Assembly: GCA_937967725.1 (NCBI GenBank)
Contig: CALBSY010000345.1
Span: 1 to 5,047, forward strand
Direction: 5' to 3'
From: an uncultured Alphaproteobacteria bacterium
GTDB taxonomy: Bacteria; Pseudomonadota; Alphaproteobacteria; Caulobacterales; Aquidulcibacteraceae
Length of the DNA stretch: 5,047 nt
Position numbers and translations under genes: made by a program. Under the pieces are notes generated by a model that worked only from the letters and a program-made list of their open reading frames with translations, had not been told where the DNA came from and made no database searches. Shown here in pieces: positions 1-5,047 of this stretch. Numbering within the stretch: the first letter of the stretch is position 1; each line of letters opens with the position of its first letter.

Positions 1-179
1 GCCACTTGCGGGTAAAGTTCAACCACAATGCGGCCATGCACCGTATCGATGTAGAGGGTGTTCTCCATATCGACCTGGCGCCAGTTGCGCGGATCGGGCT
101 GCGCGGCCGACCTCTGGAAATTACTCCCAAGGCCCAGCGCGAGCACCGCGACGGCCAATATTCCACCCAAGCGCAGCAT
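1..179 (-). CDS. Cyclophilin-type peptidylprolyl isomerase, exported, 5' part only
   Basis: Not closed within the window: 59 codons run from ATG at 179-177 to the left edge with no stop. The N-terminus is a Sec-type signal peptide: MLRLGG, a hydrophobic stretch at about residues 5-18 (ILAVAVLALGLG), and a likely signal peptidase I site after S24-A25-A26. The mature part then enters a segment (residues 40-59) reading ENTLYIDTVHGRIVVELYPQ, which matches the first beta strands of cyclophilins (typically T-x-x-G-x-I-x-x-E-L-x-P). The family catalyses cis-trans isomerisation of prolyl bonds; with this signal it should act in the periplasm. The start overlaps the coaD stop by one base (TGATG), so translation is probably coupled; the only upstream Shine-Dalgarno-like element is a weak GGGGTG at 190-185. 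A peptidylprolyl isomerase after coaD is a familiar alphaproteobacterial arrangement. The catalytic residues lie outside the window, so activity cannot be judged. Confidence 0.85.
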   Translation of the reverse strand, partial: MLRLGGILAVAVLALGLGSNFQRSAAQPDPRNWRQVDMENTLYIDTVHGRIVVELYPQV

Positions 180-682
180 CAAGACACCCCGAACTTCGCC
201 TTTAGTCGTCTTTCTACTTCTTGAGGCACGAATTGCGCGACGTTTCCTTGCAGTCGGGCGATTTCCTTGACCAGCCTGGACGCGATCGCCTGGTGCGTCG
301 GGTCAGCCATCAGAAATACCGTTTCAATGGCGGGATTTAGCTTCTGGTTCATCCCGACCATAGCGAATTCGTACTCGAAGTCGGCGACCGCTCGTAGTCC
401 CCGGACGATAATTTGCGCCCCTACGCTCTCGGCGAACTTCATCAGCAATGTGTCAAAAGGTTGGACGACGATTTCCGCACCGCCTTTGATCTTGGCGCAT
501 TGCTGCTCGACCATCTCCACCCGCTCAGCCAGCGAGAACAGCGGCCCCTTTTCCTCGTTCACGGCGACGCCGATGACGAGGCGGTCTACAAGCGTGGCGG
601 CGCGGGCGATGATGTCGACGTGACCATTGGTCAGCGGATCGAACGTCCCCGGATAAAGGCCCACCCGCACCGTCTTACTCAC
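179..682 (-). CDS. coaD: Phosphopantetheine adenylyltransferase (CoaD)
   Basis: Catalyses the penultimate step of coenzyme A synthesis in the cytoplasm: 4'-phosphopantetheine plus ATP gives dephospho-CoA plus pyrophosphate. The 167 residues are close to the usual 160 or so. Seen in the sequence: the nucleotidyltransferase N-terminus YPGTFDPLTNGH (residues 10-21) with the T-x-G-H motif at 18-21; the substrate-binding stretch RGLRAVADFEYEFAM (94-108); and IASRLVKEIA (133-142), the alphaproteobacterial form of the ISSSxVKE nucleotide motif. The start is GTG at 682-680, sharing a GTGA with the gyrA stop. A strong ribosome site, GGAGGAG at 697-691, lies 8 nt upstream inside the gyrA end, and the next in-frame Met (residue 57) would remove the active site. 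No internal promoter was seen, so it is probably expressed from the gyrA transcript. Identification is secure. Confidence 0.98.
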   Translation of the reverse strand: MSKTVRVGLYPGTFDPLTNGHVDIIARAATLVDRLVIGVAVNEEKGPLFSLAERVEMVEQQCAKIKGGAEIVVQPFDTLLMKFAESVGAQIIVRGLRAVADFEYEFAMVGMNQKLNPAIETVFLMADPTHQAIASRLVKEIARLQGNVAQFVPQEVERRLKAKFGVS

Positions 683-3405
683 TCGCTGCTCTCCTCCACG
701 GCATCAGCCGTTTCCCCGTTCAGCGCCTCGAGCCGCTCAGCGGCCACGACGTGCTCGTCCTCGCCGACATTGATCAAAATGACGCCCTGCGTCGCCCGGC
801 CGGCGATGCGGATTTGGTCAATCCCGGTGCGAATGAGCTGACCCTTGTCGGTGACCAGCAGGAGGTCCTCTTCGTCGAGCACCGGGAAGGAGGCCACGAG
901 CCGCGCCTCGCCAGTCAGGCGGTGCGCGATCAAGCCTTTGCCGCCGCGGCCGGTGACGCGGTACTCATAAGACGACGCGCGCTTGCCGAGCCCATTCGAC
1001 GTAACCGTGAGGATGAACTGCTCCTGTGTTTTTAGCCATGTCAGCTTCTCGAACGGCACGTCCGCCACTTCGCCGTTGTCTTCTTCGGCCTCCGCATCCG
1101 GCTCTGCGCCGTCTCGCGCGGTCGCGTCCCACTTGAAGTAGGCGCGCGCTTCAGCGGCCGTGACATCGACGTGCTTCAACACGCCCATATCGATAACGGC
1201 GTCACCCTTGGCGAGATTGATGCCCCGCACGCCCGTCGAGGTGCGCCCCGAGAAGATACGCACGTCCGTGACCGCGAAGCGGATGCACTGGCCGTTCTGT
1301 GTAGTCAGTAGAATATCATCGTCCTCGCCGCACACTTGCACATCGACGATGCCATCGCCCTCGTCGGGCTTCATGGCAATCTTGCCGTTGCGGTTCACCT
1401 GCACGAAATCCGACAGCTTGTTTCGGCGGACGCTGCCGGACTTGGTGGCAAACATCACATCCATGCGTTGCCAAACTTCCTCGTCTTCCGGCAGCGCCAT
1501 CACGGACGTGATCCACTCGCCCTGCTGCAGCGGCAGGAGGTTCACCAATGCGCGTCCGCGCGAGCGCAGATCACCCTGCGGCAAACGCCAAGTCTTCAGT
1601 TTGTAGACCATGCCCGACGAGGAAAAGAACAGAATCGGCGCGTGCGTGGACGCCACGAACACGCGGGTGACAAAATCCTCGTCCTTCATCTGCATGCCGG
1701 CGCGGCCTTTACCGCCGCGGCGCTGCGTGCGGTAAAGCGTCAACGGCGTGCGCTTGACGTATCCACCATGCGTGACGGTGACGACCATGTCTTCGCGCGG
1801 GATCAGCGCTTCGTCGTCGATCTCCCCCTCGGACTCGGAGAATTGCGTGCGGCGCGGCGCGCCGAACGCTTCTTTCACGCCAGTCAGTTCGTCGCGGATG
1901 ATGGCGAGGATGCGCTCGCGCGAGGCGAGGATAGAGAGCAGCTCCTTGATTTCCTCAGCGATCTCGTTCGCCGCCTTGGCAATGTCTTCGCGGCCCAGCC
2001 CAGTCAGACGCGAGAGCTGCAGCGCCAGGATGGCTTTGGCCTGTTCTTCGGAAAGACGAACCGCATCACCTTCCGTCACGATCGTACGCGGGTCCGCAAT
2101 CAGCGCGATCAACGGCATCATGTCGCCAGCCGGCCAGTGGCGCGCCAACATGCGTTCGCGCGCCGTCGCCGGATCGGGGCTCTCGCGAATGAGTTTGAGG
2201 ACTGCGTCGTTATTGGCGACGGTCAGGTCCAGACCGACCTTTTCGTGGCCGCGTTTGCGCGCTTTCGCCAAGCGGTGCTTGGTGCGCCGCGTCACTACCT
2301 GCTCGCGGAACGACAGGAAGATGTTCAGGATCTTCCGCAAACCCATCTGCTCGGGCTTGCCTTCGTTCAGCGCCAGCATGTTGACGCCAAACGAAGTCTG
2401 CAGCGAGGAGTAGCGGTAGAGTTGGTTCAGCACCACGTCCGCCACCGCGTCGCGCTTCAGTTCGATCACCAGCCGCACGCCGAGGCGATTAGATTCATCA
2501 CGTACTTCGGCGATGCCTTCGATGCGCTTCTCGCGCACTTGCTCACCGATCCGCTCGACCATCTCAGCTTTATTCACCTGATAGGGAATCTCGGTGAAAA
2601 CGAGAGCTTCGCGGCCACGAATGGTCTCCGTGTGATGCCGTGCGCGGATCACCACTGAGCCGCGGCCGGTCATCAACGCCATGCGCGCGCCGGCGCGGCC
2701 CAGAATTTCACCGCCGGTCGGAAAGTCCGGCCCAGGCACGATCTCGAGCAAGTCGAGATCGGCGAGGTTTGGATTGTCGATCAGCGCAACGGCCGCATCG
2801 ATCACCTCGTTCAAGTTGTGCGGCGGAATGTTGGTCGCCATGCCGACGGCGATGCCGCCGCCGCCATTGACCAACAGGTTCGGGAAACGCGCCGGCAGGA
2901 CTGTCGGCTCCTGCACGGTGCCGTCGTAATTGTCTTGAAAGTCGACGGTGCCTTCGTCGATGTCGTCCAGCAGCGCGCGCGCCGACTTGGCCAGCCGCGC
3001 TTCGGTGTAGCGCATCGAAGCCGGCATATCGCCGTCGATCGAGCCGAAATTGCCTTGGCCGTCGATCAGCGGCAGACCCATCGAGAAATCTTGGGCTAGG
3101 CGCACCAGCGTCAGGTAGATCGCCTGGTCGCCGTGCGGGTGGTAATTGCCCATCACGTCGCCGACCGATTTCGCACACTTGCGATAGCTCTTGTCGTGCG
3201 TGTTGCCCGCCTCATCCATCGCGTAGAGGATGCGCCGGTGCACGGGCTTCAACCCGTCACGCGCGTCAGGCAGTGCGCGCGAGACGATTACACTCATCGC
3301 GTAATCGAGATACGAACGCTTCAACTCATCTTCGACGCTGATGAGCGAGACGCCTGGAGGGAGGGAAGGACCGCCGGTGTCGGCGGGATCGGACGTGTCT
3401 GACAC
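679..3405 (-). CDS. gyrA: DNA gyrase subunit A
   Basis: The DNA-breaking and rejoining subunit of the A2B2 gyrase, which introduces negative supercoils using ATP hydrolysed by GyrB. At 908 aa it is slightly longer than E. coli GyrA (875). Domains seen: winged-helix and tower region from about residue 25 to 520, with the catalytic tyrosine Y133 in MRYTEARL and its partner R132; then a C-terminal beta-pinwheel from about 535. A canonical GyrA box QRRGGKG (561-567) marks it as gyrase rather than ParC. Degenerate blade repeats follow (GRTSTGVRG 720-728, GRGGKG 819-824, GRATQG 869-874), with an acidic insert at about 745-785 and an acidic tail. In the quinolone pocket, HPHGD is followed by Q94 and L98 where E. 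coli has S83 and D87. Start: GTG at 3405-3403 is the only start-type codon between the upstream in-frame stop (3435-3433) and the conserved ISVEDELKRSYLDYAM, but no Shine-Dalgarno sequence precedes it. Its stop overlaps coaD by 4 nt. Confidence 0.99.
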   Translation of the reverse strand: MSDTSDPADTGGPSLPPGVSLISVEDELKRSYLDYAMSVIVSRALPDARDGLKPVHRRILYAMDEAGNTHDKSYRKCAKSVGDVMGNYHPHGDQAIYLTLVRLAQDFSMGLPLIDGQGNFGSIDGDMPASMRYTEARLAKSARALLDDIDEGTVDFQDNYDGTVQEPTVLPARFPNLLVNGGGGIAVGMATNIPPHNLNEVIDAAVALIDNPNLADLDLLEIVPGPDFPTGGEILGRAGARMALMTGRGSVVIRARHHTETIRGREALVFTEIPYQVNKAEMVERIGEQVREKRIEGIAEVRDESNRLGVRLVIELKRDAVADVVLNQLYRYSSLQTSFGVNMLALNEGKPEQMGLRKILNIFLSFREQVVTRRTKHRLAKARKRGHEKVGLDLTVANNDAVLKLIRESPDPATARERMLARHWPAGDMMPLIALIADPRTIVTEGDAVRLSEEQAKAILALQLSRLTGLGREDIAKAANEIAEEIKELLSILASRERILAIIRDELTGVKEAFGAPRRTQFSESEGEIDDEALIPREDMVVTVTHGGYVKRTPLTLYRTQRRGGKGRAGMQMKDEDFVTRVFVASTHAPILFFSSSGMVYKLKTWRLPQGDLRSRGRALVNLLPLQQGEWITSVMALPEDEEVWQRMDVMFATKSGSVRRNKLSDFVQVNRNGKIAMKPDEGDGIVDVQVCGEDDDILLTTQNGQCIRFAVTDVRIFSGRTSTGVRGINLAKGDAVIDMGVLKHVDVTAAEARAYFKWDATARDGAEPDAEAEEDNGEVADVPFEKLTWLKTQEQFILTVTSNGLGKRASSYEYRVTGRGGKGLIAHRLTGEARLVASFPVLDEEDLLLVTDKGQLIRTGIDQIRIAGRATQGVILINVGEDEHVVAAERLEALNGETADAVEESSE
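691..697 (-). promoter_or_regulatory. Ribosome binding site of coaD inside gyrA
   Basis: GGAGGAG on the minus strand, 8 nt before the coaD GTG. It is embedded in the codons for the acidic GyrA C-terminus (VEESSE). It supports the GTG at 682 as the true coaD start, and suggests that coaD can recruit ribosomes itself as well as by coupling to gyrA. Confidence 0.85.
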
Positions 3406-3423
3406 GGATCGCCGGTCTATATC
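3399..3423 (+). promoter_or_regulatory. Putative housekeeping promoter for the dismutase-kelch genes
   Basis: CTGACAC (3399-3405), a 10-nt spacer, then TCTATATC (3416-3423). I compared this by eye with the published Caulobacter housekeeping consensus TTGACGS-N10-14-GCTANAWC: 5 of 7 positions fit in the first box and, excluding N, 6 of 7 in the second, at the minimal allowed spacing. The upstream box overlaps the divergent gyrA start codon (3403-3405). Transcription from it would begin near 3430 and give a leader of about 95 nt. This is a pattern match only; no start site is known. Confidence 0.4.
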
Positions 3424-3430
3424 TCTAGAG
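3423..3430. repeat. Perfect 8-bp palindrome CTCTAGAG
   Basis: Self-complementary CTCTAGAG directly after (and sharing one base with) the putative downstream promoter box of the rightward genes. The position would suit an operator, but a palindrome this short can arise by chance. Confidence 0.4.
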
Positions 3431-3439
3431 CTTCAGGGA

Positions 3440-3480
3440 GCGCGAAAATGGGGGCACAAGTAACCCCCGCGAATCCGCGC
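3440..3480. repeat. Imperfect 41-bp dyad in the divergent control region
   Basis: Outer arms GCGCG (3440-3444) and CGCGC (3476-3480) enclose inner arms GGGGG (3450-3454) and CCCCC (3464-3468), with a 9-nt loop (CACAAGTAA) and unpaired stretches of 5 and 7 nt between the arms. It could be a protein-binding dyad or, if transcription starts near 3430, a hairpin in the leader of the dismutase mRNA. There is no T-run after it, so it is not a standard intrinsic terminator. Confidence 0.5.
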
Positions 3481-3492
3481 CAAACTAACATC

Positions 3493-3508
3493 GTGGCGGC
3501 CCCGCCGC
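3493..3508 (+). repeat. Small GC hairpin just upstream of the dismutase ribosome site
   Basis: GTGGCG (3493-3498) can pair with CGCCGC (3503-3508) around a 4-nt loop, giving 6 pairs including one U-G. It ends 5 nt before AAGGAG. It would form in the leader RNA next to, but not over, the Shine-Dalgarno sequence; a regulatory role is unproven. Confidence 0.35.
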
Positions 3509-3513
3509 AAACC

Positions 3514-3519
3514 AAGGAG
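3514..3519 (+). promoter_or_regulatory. Ribosome binding site of the dismutase gene
   Basis: AAGGAG, 6 nt before ATG 3526. It decides the start: an in-frame upstream ATG at 3448 lies inside the dyad, lacks such a site and would place 26 non-hydrophobic residues before the signal peptide. Confidence 0.9.
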
Positions 3520-3525
3520 CAGCCC

Positions 3526-4092
3526 ATGCGCCCTCTCGTCGCCCTTGTTTTTGCAGCGCTTCTTTGCGCCTGCGCCGCGACCGCTGCCGATCGCGACGTT
3601 TCCAGCCGCATCGAACCGCGCACGGTGTGGATCGTCGGCCAGGACGGCCGCGCCGCGGGCCAGGCCACGTTCACGGAGGCGCCGCACGGCGTTTTGATTC
3701 GACTGGAATTTTCCGGACCGACCTTGCCCGCCGGCTGGCACGGACTGCACCTGCACCAGCGCGGCGATTGCTCGGATTTCGCCAACGGGTTCCAGGCCTC
3801 CGGCGGCCACCTCGGCATGCGCCGGCGCGTCGAGCACGGTCTGCGCAACGCGCGCGGACCTGAGGCGGGCGACTTGCCCAACCTGTTCGCCGCACCATCG
3901 GGAGCGTTCGGCGCTGAGCACTTCACACCGCACGTCACCATGGCGGACGAACAATTGGGCGAACGCCTGCCGCTGTTGGATGACGACGGTGCAGCCCTGC
4001 TGATCCACGCTGGCCCCGACGACCACATGAGCCAGCCCATCGGCGGCGCGGGCGAACGCATCGCCTGCGCGGCGCTCACCCGGTTGCCGTGA
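3526..4092 (+). CDS. Exported Cu/Zn superoxide dismutase family protein with altered zinc site
   Basis: The family disproportionates superoxide to hydrogen peroxide and oxygen, in bacteria normally in the periplasm. The 188 residues start with an export signal: MRP, a hydrophobic core at 4-15, and a possible cleavage after A18-T19-A20. A Cys pair (C14, C16) leaves open a non-standard lipobox (LCAC). The dismutase fold is clear: WHGLHLHQRGDC (71-82) with copper ligands H75 and H77, bridging H95 in SGGH, zinc ligand H104, zinc ligand D116 in GDLPNL, copper ligand H161 in IHAGPDD, disulfide cysteines C82 and C181, and the active-site arginine R178 in GERIAC. Two things are odd. The usual GPHAGDLP reads GPEAGDLP, so the third zinc histidine is E113. 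The usual GGHFNP or GGHLDP reads GGHLGM. The stop overlaps an alternative GTG start of the next gene. Copper chemistry looks intact; zinc binding may differ. It would be named sodC by family, but I leave the symbol open. Confidence 0.93.
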   Translation: MRPLVALVFAALLCACAATAADRDVSSRIEPRTVWIVGQDGRAAGQATFTEAPHGVLIRLEFSGPTLPAGWHGLHLHQRGDCSDFANGFQASGGHLGMRRRVEHGLRNARGPEAGDLPNLFAAPSGAFGAEHFTPHVTMADEQLGERLPLLDDDGAALLIHAGPDDHMSQPIGGAGERIACAALTRLP

Positions 4093-4103
4093 CGAGAAGC
4101 GAC

Positions 4104-5042
4104 ATGCACTTAACCCGCCGCGGCTTTGCCGCATCGATCGCCGCGCTGCCATTGGCCGCCTGCCAGAACGCAGGCGAAGAGGTCGCGCCGCCCGAACACA
4201 GCGCAGCCGTATGGCGCGAAGGTCCGCGCGCGCCATTTGCCGTGCAGGAAATCTATCCCGCCTTGCACGACGGCGCGATTTGGGTGGCGGGTGGTTTCGC
4301 CCCGCTGGCCGCGCTCGGCGCCACTAACCGCGTCACCGTCCTCGATATCGCGAACAACACGTGGCGCGCCGGCCCAGAATTGCCGACACCGTCGCATCAT
4401 GTGCAACTCGCTTCGCTCAACGGCGAACTCTACGCGATCGGCGGCTTTCTTGGCGGCGACAATCGCCGCAGCTGGATTTGCACTACGCGCGTGCTGAAGC
4501 TCGACGGCGATGCGTGGGCGGAGGGCCCGCCGCTGCCGAAACCCATCGCCGAGGCCATTCCGCTCGTTCACGAGGATCGCATCCATCTCATCGGCGGCCG
4601 CTCGCCGCGCGGCCAAGCCAACGCCGCCTGGAACGATCAGACCGATGTTGACGACCATTTCGTGCTGGCCGCCGGCGCCGCGCAATGGGCGCGCGCAGCG
4701 CCGCTGCCGATGGCGCGCAACTCGCATGGCGGCGCTGTGATCGGCGGCGCATTGCACGTCGTTTCCGGGCGCACTGTCGCCAACGGCCAGACGGCTGCGC
4801 ACCACATCTACGATCCGCGCACCGACGTTTGGGACACAGGGCCTGATTTTCCCGAACCACGTGGCGGCATCGCCGCGGCCGCGTGGCGGGGACATCTCGT
4901 CGCCGGCGGGGGCGAGATTTTTGATCCGGGCTCCGTCGGCGAAACCCTATACGAACTCAACGCCAGCGCCTGCAGCGCGTTCAAGACCATGACCACGCCG
5001 CGACACGGCCACGGCTTCGTAGCAGCAGGCGTCTCCACATAA
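4104..5042 (+). CDS. Kelch-repeat beta-propeller lipoprotein with Tat signal
   Basis: 312 residues from ATG 4104. Start choice: GTG 4089, in frame and overlapping the dismutase stop (GTGA), would add five residues; ATG is preferred because GAGAAG (4094-4099) precedes it by 4 nt, though this is short. The N-terminus HLTRRGFAAS fits the twin-arginine motif, and PLAAC with C20 is a standard lipobox, so it is probably exported folded and lipidated; Q at +2 suggests the outer membrane. The rest consists of repeats of about 50 residues, each with a Trp, a G-P-x-L-P-like stretch and a Gly pair: W37/GG63-64, W87/GG113-114, W138/GG164-165, W195/SG221-222, W243/GG268-269. A sixth repeat begins (FKTMTTPRHGHG, 293-304) but stops at residue 312 before its Gly pair. 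Kelch propellers bind proteins or sugars, and some bacterial members are epimerases or oxidases; no catalytic motif was recognised. Function unknown. Confidence 0.85.
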   Translation: MHLTRRGFAASIAALPLAACQNAGEEVAPPEHSAAVWREGPRAPFAVQEIYPALHDGAIWVAGGFAPLAALGATNRVTVLDIANNTWRAGPELPTPSHHVQLASLNGELYAIGGFLGGDNRRSWICTTRVLKLDGDAWAEGPPLPKPIAEAIPLVHEDRIHLIGGRSPRGQANAAWNDQTDVDDHFVLAAGAAQWARAAPLPMARNSHGGAVIGGALHVVSGRTVANGQTAAHHIYDPRTDVWDTGPDFPEPRGGIAAAAWRGHLVAGGGEIFDPGSVGETLYELNASACSAFKTMTTPRHGHGFVAAGVST

Positions 5043-5047
5043 GAGAT

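Larger units (their letters stand above)
3406..3525. other. Divergent intergenic region between gyrA and the dismutase gene
   Basis: The 120 bp separate divergently transcribed genes, so both sets of control signals should lie here. Rightward signals are the promoter-like site at its left end and the AAGGAG at its right end. Leftward, a possible gyrA promoter is weak: TTGGCGC at 3483-3477 resembles an upstream box, with GTTACTTG 12 nt further on as a poor downstream box. A second A/T-rich candidate, TATAGA (3421-3416), lies only 10 nt before the gyrA GTG and would give an almost leaderless mRNA. In many alphaproteobacteria ssb sits just upstream of gyrA; it is absent here. Confidence 0.6.

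Noticed and set aside
1336..2658. 440-codon open frame on the plus strand opposite gyrA
   Set aside because: It lies codon-on-codon antisense to gyrA, a frame that stays open in GC-rich genes because TTA, CTA and TCA codons are rare. The translation shows no recognisable domain, and gyrA is unmistakable.
679..3405. Topoisomerase IV subunit A (ParC) instead of GyrA
   Set aside because: Gln after HPHGD is ParC-like, but the canonical GyrA box QRRGGKG, the multi-blade pinwheel and linkage to coaD indicate gyrase.
3440..3480. Intrinsic terminator
   Set aside because: The stem is interrupted, no T-run follows on either strand, and it lies between divergent genes where no transcript should end.
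3448..3525. N-terminal extension of the dismutase from ATG 3448
   Set aside because: It adds 26 polar or proline-rich residues before a good signal peptide and lacks a ribosome site; ATG 3526 has AAGGAG at 6 nt.
3417..4236. Open frames of 230 and 267 codons on the minus strand opposite the dismutase gene
   Set aside because: They are Arg/Ala-rich translations without motifs, and the opposite strand has all dismutase ligands in order.
4110..4895. 261-codon open frame on the minus strand opposite the kelch gene
   Set aside because: No family resemblance; the plus strand has a Tat motif, a lipobox and five spaced kelch repeats.
1..5047. tRNA, rRNA, CRISPR, insertion sequence, toxin-antitoxin or other defence system
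   Set aside because: No cloverleaf-like segment, spaced direct repeats, transposase motifs or small toxin-like pairs were seen; almost all bases are covered by five recognisable genes.

Overview
The window looks like an ordinary chromosomal piece of a GC-rich alphaproteobacterium. Pointers are the gene order gyrA-coaD-peptidylprolyl isomerase, the alphaproteobacterial CoaD motif IASRLVKEIA, strong G/C preference at codon third positions, and a promoter-like site matching the Caulobacter housekeeping consensus. A relative of Caulobacterales or Hyphomonadales is my inference; the genus is not resolved.

Left part, minus strand (1-3405): a tightly packed three-gene operon. gyrA (DNA gyrase subunit A, 908 aa, GTG start) runs into coaD (phosphopantetheine adenylyltransferase, 167 aa, GTG start) through a 4-nt GTGA overlap. 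coaD runs into an exported cyclophilin-type peptidylprolyl isomerase through a 1-nt TGATG overlap. The isomerase is cut by the window edge after 59 codons. The three jobs are unrelated biochemically (supercoiling, coenzyme A synthesis, folding in the envelope), but the overlaps indicate co-transcription and probably coupled translation.

Middle (3406-3525): a 120-bp divergent intergenic region. It carries a promoter-like site for the rightward genes that overlaps the gyrA start codon, an 8-bp palindrome, a larger imperfect dyad, a small hairpin and a clear AAGGAG ribosome binding site for the rightward gene. gyrA has no evident Shine-Dalgarno sequence.

Right part, plus strand (3526-5042): a two-gene unit for exported proteins. 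The first is a Cu/Zn superoxide dismutase family protein with a Sec signal peptide; one canonical zinc ligand (His) is replaced by Glu. The second, overlapping or 11 nt away, is a kelch-repeat beta-propeller protein with a twin-arginine lipoprotein signal peptide. Its last repeat ends abruptly, five bases before the window end.

I found no RNA gene, CRISPR array, insertion sequence, prophage or obvious novel system. The points most worth a second look are the non-canonical quinolone-pocket residues of GyrA, the altered zinc site of the dismutase, the divergent regulatory region, and the possible broken 3' end of the kelch gene.
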